Origin: Prevotellaceae bacterium UBA2738
GTDB lineage: Bacteria > Bacteroidota > Bacteroidia > Bacteroidales > Bacteroidaceae
Assembly (NCBI GenBank): GCA_002353585.1
Contig: DEJW01000047.1
Span: 1 to 21,398 of the forward strand
Direction of reading: 5' to 3'
Length of the DNA: 21,398 bases
Shown: in pieces, positions 15,585 to 21,305 of the stretch
Position numbering within the stretch: the first letter of the stretch is position 1
How the letters are laid out: each line of letters starts with the position of its first letter
Notes under the pieces: generated by a model
Databases searched by the model: none
What the model was told of the DNA's origin: nothing
The model's input: the letters and a program-made list of their open reading frames with translations, nothing else
Position numbers and translations under genes: made by a program

Positions 15585-16565
15585 ACTCTGTTCGGAGTCC
15601 CTGCTCCTGAACCAAGTGGCGAGTATGGTGCCTGATATAGAGTGCCAGGCACAGCTGACGGCGCAAGGTATCACGGCGAGCGGACAGCTGATGGCAAAGA
15701 ATGTGGAAGCAAGCACGGTGGCAAGTCCTGCATTCTGCATACCCACCTCTATTGATATGGTCCTGTTCTTCGCCTTGGAGAAGTTGAATAGTTTGCCTAC
15801 GGAGTAGCCTGTGAGGTAACCAAGACTGTTGTGGCAGAGCACAACAGCAAAGACGAGCAGGAAGAACATTATGCCTTCAGTCATCAGTTTGTCGTGAACA
15901 GCCGAAATCACTCCACCCACTATGCAAGCCAAACCCAGCACCGAGAAGGCAGGCATTACGGCTTGTGCCTTCTTGAATCCCTCGTTTTTACCCCAGAAGA
16001 GGTTGGCGAAGAAACCTACGCTCACAGGTATCAGTGTAACTATCAGTATGTTGAGAAACATACCCAGGGCATCTACCTCGACCTGTTCGCCTGCAAGCCA
16101 CAATACGAGCAGAGGTGTAACAACTGGTGCCAAAAGGGTAGAAGCCGTCGTCATGCCCACCGAGAAAGCCACGTCGCCTCGACAGAGATAGGACATGATG
16201 TTGCTCGAAACACCGCCAGGACAACAGCCCACCAGTATTATGCCCACTATCACGGGCTTTGGTATCGTTATGCCTATGTAGCCTACGCCTATCGTCAGCG
16301 TCCATGCTATCAGTGGCATCAGAGAGTATTGCGCACATGTGCCTATGAGTATGTCCCACGGACGAGCCGCCAGCACCTTCATATCCTGCATGGTCAGCGT
16401 CAGTCCCATAGTGAGCATTATGAAGCCCAGTATGCTCGACTGCATGGTGCCGTGCACCCATGTGAAAAGTTCTGGTATCAGGTAGGTAACCACCGCTACG
16501 GCGATGATGAAGTAAGATGTGTAAGTGCTCAGCCACTTGGCTGCTTTTACGAGATATGAATACAT
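15573..16565 (-). CDS. Bile acid:sodium symporter (BASS) family transporter
   Basis: A 330-aa integral membrane protein with about nine to ten hydrophobic helices. Family features are visible: LGFIMLTMGLTLTMQDMKVL (helix 2), the conserved GIILVGCCPGGVSSNIMSYLCRGDVAFSVGMTT (the crossover segment that binds Na+ in BASS proteins), and late GMQNAGLATVLAS. BASS proteins move organic anions such as bile acids, pantoate or 2-keto acids with Na+; the substrate here is unknown. The ATG is 4 bp after the stop of the amidohydrolase gene, so the two are tightly coupled and may act on a related metabolite, which is inference. The last residues (RSRDSEQSSES) are hydrophilic and run into a heptamer repeat. 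Confidence 0.92.
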   Translation of the reverse strand: MYSYLVKAAKWLSTYTSYFIIAVAVVTYLIPELFTWVHGTMQSSILGFIMLTMGLTLTMQDMKVLAARPWDILIGTCAQYSLMPLIAWTLTIGVGYIGITIPKPVIVGIILVGCCPGGVSSNIMSYLCRGDVAFSVGMTTASTLLAPVVTPLLVLWLAGEQVEVDALGMFLNILIVTLIPVSVGFFANLFWGKNEGFKKAQAVMPAFSVLGLACIVGGVISAVHDKLMTEGIMFFLLVFAVVLCHNSLGYLTGYSVGKLFNFSKAKNRTISIEVGMQNAGLATVLASTFFAISCPLAVIPCAVSCAWHSISGTILATWFRSRDSEQSSES

Positions 16566-16569
16566 GTTT

Positions 16570-17856
16570 TTATTGCATATTTTGAGCCTTATTGGCTACG
16601 ATTTCCTTTACCTTATTATATATAGTCTCTACATCAGCCTTAAACTTTCCGTCCATGTAGAGAATCTCGCCGTTCACCATTGTCATCTTCACGTTCTGCT
16701 TAGAGCCCGAATACACGAGGTTCTTCTCTATATTGTTGATGGGCTGCATGTTGGGTTGGTTGAGGTCTATCATTATTATGTCAGCCCTCTTGCCTGAAGC
16801 AAGCACGTCACAATCATCAAGGTGCATAGCCTTGGCACCATTCACGGTAGCCATCTTCAGCACCTCGCGAGCATCTATCGCAGAAGCATCCTTCGCACGC
16901 AGTTTGGCAAGACCAGCCACGAGGAACATCTCGCGAAACATATCCAGACAGTTATTTGAAGCAGGTCCGTCAGTGCCTATCGCCACCGTTATGCCTCGCT
17001 TCAGGTATTCGCTTATTGGGGCTATGCCCGAAGCCAGTTTGGTGTTGCTGCCAGGGTTGGTAACCACATACAGCCCCCTCTTCTTCATCACCTCATAATC
17101 CTCTTCGCTCATCCACACTCCGTGGTATATTCCACCACCGTAGTCGAACATGCCCAGCGAGTCGAGGAAGGCAACAGGCGTCTTGCCATAACGCTCCACG
17201 CAACCCTTCACCTCAGCCTCCGTCTCGCAGGCGTGAACATACAGCGGAGCCTTGTTCTTCTTCACCACATCGGCTATCAGCCTGAGGTTGTCCATGTTGG
17301 TGGTATATTCAGCGTGGAAGCCCAGCAGGTATGACTGCAGCGAGTCAGGCTCGTTATACTTATTATACATATAGTCTATCCAGCGCACATCCTTCGAGAA
17401 GTCGTTCACTCCACCCGTCTGCACGCAACGGAAGCCCATATCGTCCATAGCCTTAGCCACCCATTCCTGCTCCAGATACATATCGAAACAGGCTGTCATG
17501 CCGCTCGTCAGGTATTCCAGCACCGACAGCTGGCTCATCCAATACACATCCTCGCCCGTCAGTTTCGCCTCCACAGGGAAAATGTCCTCGTTCAGCCATC
17601 TGTCTAATGGTTTATCGTCAGCCAGACTCCTCATGCCGCTCATGCCGCTATGTGCATGCGCATTCTTAAATCCAGGCATCAGCAGATTGCCCTGACAGTC
17701 CAGCTCCACGTCGCCCTCTTGAACTTTTGAACTTTTGAACCCTTGCCCCTCTTGAACTTCCACAATCCTTCCATCCTCAATGATTATCTCGCCATCGAAG
17801 ATTTCCTGCCCCTCCACCATGGAGAGAATTTTCGCGTTGTATAGTCTTGTCTTCAT
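16570..17856 (-). CDS. Amidohydrolase, TRZ/ATZ/MtaD-like deaminase
   Basis: A 428-aa cytosolic metal-dependent hydrolase of the subfamily that includes 5-methylthioadenosine/S-adenosylhomocysteine deaminase (MtaD) and chlorohydrolases. Metal and catalytic motifs are in order: the HxH of KNAHAHSGMSGMRSLADD (about residue 75), a His in GFHAEYTT, HACETEAEV (the HxxE type), GIYHGVWMSEED, and the Asp in AIGTDGPASNNCLDMF. I chose the ATG at 17856-17854: AAGGAAA lies just upstream and it matches the usual N-terminus (KTRLYNAKILSM). An ATG 13 codons upstream lies inside the promoter. The region at about residues 33-47 (VQEGQGFKSSKVQEG) is encoded by an 8-bp tandem repeat and looks like an expansion between two conserved strands. 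First gene of the operon with the BASS transporter and dnaX. The exact substrate is not deducible. Confidence 0.88.
   Translation of the reverse strand: MKTRLYNAKILSMVEGQEIFDGEIIIEDGRIVEVQEGQGFKSSKVQEGDVELDCQGNLLMPGFKNAHAHSGMSGMRSLADDKPLDRWLNEDIFPVEAKLTGEDVYWMSQLSVLEYLTSGMTACFDMYLEQEWVAKAMDDMGFRCVQTGGVNDFSKDVRWIDYMYNKYNEPDSLQSYLLGFHAEYTTNMDNLRLIADVVKKNKAPLYVHACETEAEVKGCVERYGKTPVAFLDSLGMFDYGGGIYHGVWMSEEDYEVMKKRGLYVVTNPGSNTKLASGIAPISEYLKRGITVAIGTDGPASNNCLDMFREMFLVAGLAKLRAKDASAIDAREVLKMATVNGAKAMHLDDCDVLASGKRADIIMIDLNQPNMQPINNIEKNLVYSGSKQNVKMTMVNGEILYMDGKFKADVETIYNKVKEIVANKAQNMQ
17719..17760. repeat. Tandem 8-bp repeat inside the amidohydrolase gene
   Basis: Plus-strand units are TTGAACTT, TTGAACTT, TTGAACCC, TTGCCCCT, then CTTGAACTTC. 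They encode the insertion VQEGQGFKSSKVQEG in the N-terminal beta region. Units of 8 bp keep frame here because total length, not unit length, is a multiple of three. Confidence 0.75.
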
Positions 17857-17865
17857 ATTTCCTTG

Positions 17866-17896
17866 CAAAGGTACTAAAAAAAGAATGCAGAGCAAA
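17866..17896 (-). promoter_or_regulatory. Promoter of the amidohydrolase-BASS-dnaX operon
   Basis: On the minus strand, -33 TTTG (17896-17893), 19 bp, -7 TACCTTTG (17873-17866). Only 9 nt separate the -7 box from the ATG, so the 5' untranslated region is very short. Confidence 0.85.
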
Positions 17897-17898
17897 AA

Positions 17899-17924
17899 TA
17901 TTCTCCGATTTTTTTCGGAGAATA
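17899..17924. repeat. Perfect 10-bp inverted repeat with T6 loop
   Basis: TATTCTCCGA (17899-17908) and TCGGAGAATA (17915-17924) enclose six T. It lies immediately upstream of the amidohydrolase -33 box. It could be an operator or a fold-back element; a third partial copy (TCTCCGAATA) occurs near 17935-17944. Confidence 0.6.
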
Positions 17925-17966
17925 AGGCTTGTAATCTCCGAATAGCAAGTGGTATATGCTCGCCTC

Positions 17967-18034
17967 TATTCCGAATTTATTGTAAATTTGCAGTAAATTC
18001 GGAATACAGACACCTTTCTATTCCGAATTTACTG
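17967..18034. repeat. Three alternating copies of a 13-16-bp element
   Basis: Copy A (17967-17979, TATTCCGAATTTA) is forward. Copy B (17991-18006) is reverse: its 13-bp core is a perfect inverse of A, and all 16 bp are a perfect inverse of copy C. Copy C (18019-18034, TATTCCGAATTTACTG) is forward. Centres are about 26 bp apart. They sit in the 346-bp gap between the lipoprotein gene and the amidohydrolase gene. I see no gene in this gap. A short palindrome (ATACCAGTGGTAT) follows at about 18051-18063. Confidence 0.7.
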
Positions 18035-18147
18035 TAGAGTTACTCACCTATACCAGTGGTATGTCAAAGTGCTTCCTTCTAATCTCTGCCATCCAATAAT
18101 GCATGCAAAGTGGGAGGATAATTCCCGTTCAGTTTATATAAATGCGA

Positions 18148-18181
18148 AAATCGTCCCCACATTGAGGTGTGAGGACGATTT
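18148..18181 (-). terminator. Terminator after the lipocalin-SusD lipoprotein gene
   Basis: A 14-bp stem (18148-18161 with 18168-18181) has one C/A mismatch and a 6-nt loop. On the minus strand it is followed by TTTTCGC. It starts 22 bp after the stop codon at 18203. Confidence 0.8.
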
Positions 18182-18202
18182 CTTACTTTCATATAAGGTG
18201 TA

Positions 18203-19825
18203 TTAATATCCAGGATTTTGTTTTATTTTATTATTTGAAGAATAAATTTGGTTTTGGGGTATTGGCATTAGTAACTCATAATCGTCACAGCCCGTTACTG
18301 ATTGTGCTTGTCCCAATCTCTTTAATGCAGCCCAATAGCCATACGTGAAAGAGGAATTAGCCCATTCGGAAATCAAGTTTGTCATATTTCCTGAGCATTC
18401 GTTTTTGTATAAGCTGATATGCTTATTAGTATAAATAGGAGTTGTCGTTGCAGTTGATTCCTTCTTGAATCCCCAAATAATAGTTTCGTCACTTGATGTT
18501 GAATTTACATTTGAGAGTATGGATTGAGCAGCAGTTTTATTACCTAAAGTCATAGCTAATTCAGCCTGCAATAAATAGCCAGCCTTTCTGCAAATAGCCA
18601 AGTTCCCTTCAACGGCTGTAACAGGGAGATTATTTACAACATCAGAGATTTCACTATATGCATACTGAAGAACAGCCTCCTGTTTCGCCTGAGAAGGAAT
18701 TGCATTTGGCTCTATAGTGGTTGTAATCAAGGGAACATTACCCCATAGCATTGCTATATTATAATAAACGAAAGCACGTATTGCTCTAATTTCTGCAATA
18801 ATACTGCTAACATCTTCAGCAGATAAAGCCTCGGATTTTTTAATGCCTTCAAGAGTAGCGTTTGCAATGTTAATAGTTTTCCAAGCAGAAGTCCAAACGT
18901 TATCTACTTGGTTAGTATTTGCGTTGATAGTATGAACTTTATTCTTGTTCAATCTGATATTCTCAAGTTTTATTTGGCTATTTTCAAAAGAAGCTAATTG
19001 AGTATAGCATCCGTTTCTAACAAGTTTTACATTTTCTATATTGTCAAAAACAGATTCTTCTGATATTACAGATGGTGGCTCTATAATCAAACCTCTTTTG
19101 AACACGATTGTTGATTCAAGGTTATCGTCCAGTGTGCCATTCATTTTGACAGTAATCATATCTCTATAGACAGCAATGAGCGTGTAAACATACATTGGCT
19201 CATTTGTGGTTTTGTAGTATGTTTCTATTCTGCCATTATTTATGCGCCATGCATTTTCCATCGAGTGGAATGCTTCACAAGAACCGTCGTTTTTGAAACG
19301 AATGGTTTTGCCTTTTTGTAGGTTGCTATTATTTCCTCTGGTTATGTTGAAGCTCTCAACAGTCCATTCGTATTTCTCATCTATCATGTCAGGTGTAATG
19401 TTTATCTGAGTTGATGAACTGTTTTCACGTTCAAAAATATACCTGAAGGTAACACCATTGCTGGCAGTACCATTCCATTCCATACGGTCACCACTAATAT
19501 TTACTGTAATAACGAAAGTGCCTCCATTATCGCTATGAGCTGTAATCTTATTACCACTGACGGAATAGGTGCCAGAATAACCAAAAGATGCACCTGTTGA
19601 AGTGTATGTGCCATTAGCAAAAATAGACACTTCTTTGCCAACCATCATTCCTGAATACGAGTTGCCTTGTTGAGTATCTGTACTTTGTGTACACATCCAT
19701 GTGCCGACAGCTTGAGATATAAGATTATCACCTGAAGCAGATGAATTGCCGTTATCATCTCCACAAGAAATTAGCGATACACTAAATAGTAACGCACTTA
19801 AAAAGTAAAATACAAATTTTGTCAT
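18203..19825 (-). CDS. Lipoprotein with two lipocalin-like domains fused to a short SusD-like domain
   Basis: A 540-aa protein with a lipoprotein signal (hydrophobic residues 4-19, lipobox SLISC, Cys21). GDD directly after the Cys is consistent with the acidic signal that sends Bacteroidetes lipoproteins to the cell surface. Two beta-rich repeats follow: about residues 35-132 (AVGTWMCTQS, then GTYSVSGNKITAHSDNGG and FRYIFERE) and about 145-247 (KYEWTVESFNI, then IVFKRG). Both resemble lipocalin-like folds of secreted Bacteroidetes proteins. Residues ~255-540 look like RagB/SusD: VWTSAWKTINIANATLEGI, IIAEIRAIRAFVYYNIAMLWGNVPLIT, AYSEISDVVNNLP, and the classic end LMPIPQNQIY...KQNPGY. The SusD part (~285 aa) is much shorter than the usual 450-600 aa, and no SusC partner is present. 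Base composition is clearly AT-richer than upstream operons, suggesting transfer. The gene lies 27 bp after an intrinsic terminator and has no promoter of its own in between. Confidence 0.75.
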   Translation of the reverse strand: MTKFVFYFLSALLFSVSLISCGDDNGNSSASGDNLISQAVGTWMCTQSTDTQQGNSYSGMMVGKEVSIFANGTYTSTGASFGYSGTYSVSGNKITAHSDNGGTFVITVNISGDRMEWNGTASNGVTFRYIFERENSSSTQINITPDMIDEKYEWTVESFNITRGNNSNLQKGKTIRFKNDGSCEAFHSMENAWRINNGRIETYYKTTNEPMYVYTLIAVYRDMITVKMNGTLDDNLESTIVFKRGLIIEPPSVISEESVFDNIENVKLVRNGCYTQLASFENSQIKLENIRLNKNKVHTINANTNQVDNVWTSAWKTINIANATLEGIKKSEALSAEDVSSIIAEIRAIRAFVYYNIAMLWGNVPLITTTIEPNAIPSQAKQEAVLQYAYSEISDVVNNLPVTAVEGNLAICRKAGYLLQAELAMTLGNKTAAQSILSNVNSTSSDETIIWGFKKESTATTTPIYTNKHISLYKNECSGNMTNLISEWANSSFTYGYWAALKRLGQAQSVTGCDDYELLMPIPQNQIYSSNNKIKQNPGY

Positions 19826-19851
19826 GGTTTATAGTTTTAGTTATGTTGAGT

Positions 19852-19876
19852 AAAAAAGCGCAGAGCATCTCTACGC
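19852..19876 (-). terminator. Intrinsic terminator just upstream of the lipoprotein gene
   Basis: On the minus strand an 8-bp stem (GCGTAGAG with CTCTGCGC, one G-U pair) has an ATG loop and is followed by six T. It ends the structured RNA and lies 27 nt before the lipoprotein start codon, where an attenuator would be expected. Confidence 0.85.
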
Positions 19877-20022
19877 GTCTACAAGGTTCACCACAAACCC
19901 ATAACTACCCATAGAAACGTCTGCGCTGAGGGGCGCACACGCTCTTAGTAGTTATTTTTCAGACTCGTTGTTTTCGAGGTGGTGATTCGTAGACGTTAGA
20001 GCCTGTGTCCAATTAAGGAACA
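19852..20022 (-). ncRNA. Highly structured ~170-nt RNA or attenuator leader (unassigned)
   Basis: On the minus strand, a transcript starting near 20022 folds into a long rod. P1 is CTCTA plus CGTCTAC (20001-19997 and 19995-19989) paired with GTAGACG and TAGAG (19882-19876 and 19873-19869). P2 is TCACCAC/GTGGTGA (19985-19979 with 19894-19888). An asymmetric bubble follows, whose 5' side holds a small hairpin (CTCG/CGAG, 19978-19964). P3 is an 8-bp stem (19955-19948 with 19908-19901). The apical hairpin is ACG/CGT plus GCGCA/TGCGC with loop CCCTCA. A 5' hairpin (GTGTTCC/GGACAC) precedes the rod. A terminator closes the 3' end. I do not recognise a known riboswitch. The two readings are a leader attenuating the lipoprotein gene, or a 6S-type RNA: size, closing stem, central bubble and terminator would fit. 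Confidence 0.55.
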
Positions 20023-20026
20023 CTCT

Positions 20027-20154
20027 GCAAAATTAAAAAATTATTTTTATTTCTCCAAACAATGGGGAGAAAAAATACGGAAAAGAAAGAATTTTGCATT
20101 TCAACCTCACTTACTCACTTTGGAGCTCTCAAGGCGCATGAATACTGGGATGAG
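20027..20154. repeat. 128-bp direct repeat, copy 1
   Basis: Aligned without gaps to 21271-21398 with 10 mismatches (92% identity by eye). The left boundary falls exactly at GCAAAATTAA, the -7 region of a leftward promoter; sequences to the left of both copies differ. The right boundary is unknown because copy 2 reaches the window end. An imperfectly related hairpin (GAGTGGGGT 20157-20165 with ACCCCACTC 20178-20186) follows copy 1. Confidence 0.9.
20028..20059 (-). promoter_or_regulatory. Promoter of the structured RNA / lipoprotein leader
   Basis: On the minus strand, -33 TTTG (20059-20056), 20 bp, -7 TAATTTTG (20035-20028). It lies at the left end of the direct repeat and fires outward into the structured RNA. 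Predicted start near 20022. Confidence 0.75.
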
Positions 20155-20202
20155 GTGAGTGGGGTTGAAAGTGCTCTACCCCACTCGCGACCCCACTTTT
20201 GA
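20062..20202 (+). CDS. Possible small ORF in the repeat (46 aa)
   Basis: ATG 20062 to TGA 20200-20202 encodes 46 aa starting MGRKNTEKKEF and ending ALPHSRPHF. The repeat copy 2 keeps the same frame open for its visible 31 codons. Of the 10 repeat mismatches, 8 fall within codons of this frame and they change amino acids as often as not, so selection for coding is not shown. There is no Shine-Dalgarno and no plus-strand promoter. It could equally be a chance frame in a noncoding repeat. Confidence 0.2.
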   Translation: MGRKNTEKKEFCISTSLTHFGALKAHEYWDEVSGVESALPHSRPHF

Positions 20203-20260
20203 TTCCAACTAAGGTGACTATTGCTTTATAGGAGAAGAAGGAAAGTTACATTAGCCACAA

Positions 20261-20425
20261 TCTCAAATCTCAGTATCTCAGTTAAAAAGTAGATACCCTA
20301 TTATCCTGCACTCCTCTCTAATAAGCTTTATAACTTATTAATAATTAAATAATTATATACATAATAATATAAAATGAGAGAGTGAAGGGGCACCTTAAAA
20401 AATAACTGAGATACTGAGATTGAGA
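20261..20425. mobile_element. MITE-like palindromic element, 165 bp
   Basis: Terminal inverted repeats of 22-23 bp (20261-20283 and 20404-20425) match perfectly apart from a 1-base indel; their core is ATCTCAGTATCTCAGTT. They enclose a very AT-rich 120-bp core with no ORF and further internal complementarity (CTCTCT near 20316 with AGAGAG near 20375, and AATAAG/CTTATT). No clear target-site duplication is seen. The flanking stretches 20203-20260 and 20426-20587 show no gene, promoter or terminator that I can support. Confidence 0.5.
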
Positions 20426-20587
20426 CTACAAACAGAACTCTTTCTTGCTCAAACAGTTGATAATGAGATAGTTAAAAAAGTGCACAAAAGGGTTGTTCGG
20501 AAAATTCATCTCACATCATCATTCGGGTATGTTTTGTGCTTAGAAGTGAGGTTGCTGGTTAAAAAACAATAGTTACAAATGAGAATT

Positions 20588-21241
20588 TCACTCCTTCCCC
20601 TCATCAGGAACAACAAAGCCGATGGGGCGACGAGGGCGTCTGCGAGGCTCTCGTGACTGCAGTTCAGAGAGGGCAGTGCTGATAGCATCGAGCTGGGCAC
20701 GAGTGCTCTCATTGATGTCGTTCTGGTCGGCAAGGATTTCATCCATCTCTTTACGGATGGACTTGATTTCCTTACGCAATTCATCATTACTCTCAGGCAA
20801 TGGTTGGGTGGCGATGTGTCTGAAAGTAACGAAAGCTCTCATAATGTCACGATTTACGCTTATGGCTGTTTCAGATTTAAGCACACTACTGAGCATAGCT
20901 ACACCAAGTTCTGTAAATGCATAAGGGAGGTATTTTATGTTTGAACCTCTTTTGTTCAAGGTAACATTTTGTGACCTTGAACATGTTAAATCTTCCAAAC
21001 TCCCAGTATTTTCAAGCATTTCTGTGGTCACAATTTGTGACCTTGAAAGTGCTGAGTTTGTCTCATCCTTAGTTAAACGGAACATGAAATCATCACCTTC
21101 AAAACGCTTAATGTTTCTTTTTACTGACTGATTGAGTGCCTTGGTCTCTACGCCATATATTGCTGCCAGGTCACGATCCAGCATCACCCGCTGTCCGCGA
21201 ATCTCATATATCTTATTCTGTATGGTCTTTATGTCGTTCAT
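20588..21241 (-). CDS. ORF6N domain-containing protein (phage antirepressor-like)
   Basis: A 217-aa protein with an N-terminal ORF6N DNA-binding domain (about residues 4-115): IYEIRGQRVMLDRDLAAIYGVETKALNQSVKRN, FRLTKDE, and KYLPYAFTELGVAMLSSVL. A predicted coiled coil follows (about 150-195, LRKEIKSIRKEMDEILADQ) and then a basic tail (EPRRRPRRPIGF). Such genes occur in phages and as solitary chromosomal genes in Bacteroidetes; their exact role is unclear. Within the domain, SRSQ(I/N)VT occurs twice 22 residues apart (66 and 88), an apparent 66-bp internal duplication. The promoter at 21272-21303 lies in repeat copy 2; AAGGAGAA near 21262-21269 may act as a distant ribosome site. No other phage genes are in view. 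Confidence 0.88.
   Translation of the reverse strand: MNDIKTIQNKIYEIRGQRVMLDRDLAAIYGVETKALNQSVKRNIKRFEGDDFMFRLTKDETNSALSRSQIVTTEMLENTGSLEDLTCSRSQNVTLNKRGSNIKYLPYAFTELGVAMLSSVLKSETAISVNRDIMRAFVTFRHIATQPLPESNDELRKEIKSIRKEMDEILADQNDINESTRAQLDAISTALSELQSREPRRRPRRPIGFVVPDEGKE
20961..21051. repeat. Internal 66-bp-period duplication in the ORF6N gene
   Basis: The 25-bp segments 20961-20985 and 21027-21051 differ at 4 positions and share the core TTGTGACCTTGAA. They encode the two SRSQ-VT motifs. Confidence 0.65.
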
Positions 21242-21271
21242 CAGATTTGTTTAGGCTAATAATTCTCCTTG

Positions 21272-21303
21272 CAAAATTAAGAATTTATTTTTATTTCTCC
21301 AAA
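21272..21303 (-). promoter_or_regulatory. Promoter of the ORF6N gene
   Basis: On the minus strand, -33 TTTG (21303-21300), 20 bp, -7 TAATTTTG (21279-21272). It has the same boxes and spacing as the promoter in repeat copy 1. Confidence 0.75.
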
Positions 21304-21305
21304 CA

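Noticed and set aside
15831..16559. 242-codon plus-strand frame over the BASS transporter gene
   Set aside because: His/Tyr/Arg-rich shadow of membrane-helix codons on the other strand.
17719..17760. CRISPR-like array
   Set aside because: The units are 8-bp direct tandem repeats with no spacers, and they lie inside a gene. No CRISPR array was seen anywhere in the window.
17857..17895. Upstream ATG extending the amidohydrolase by 13 residues
   Set aside because: It lies in the promoter's -33 box and adds MLCILFLVPLQGN, absent from the family.
17983..17990. TAAATTTG as a plus-strand -7 box
   Set aside because: No TTTG 19-20 bp upstream and no gene begins downstream on that strand.
19857..20001. 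Known riboswitch (cobalamin, TPP, SAM, FMN, glycine, preQ1) or tRNA, tmRNA, SRP RNA
   Set aside because: I could not find the conserved core motifs of these classes, nor a tRNA cloverleaf, on either strand. A covariance search would be decisive.
20506..20787. 93-codon minus-strand frame overlapping the ORF6N gene end
   Set aside because: Out-of-frame shadow of the ORF6N coiled-coil region.
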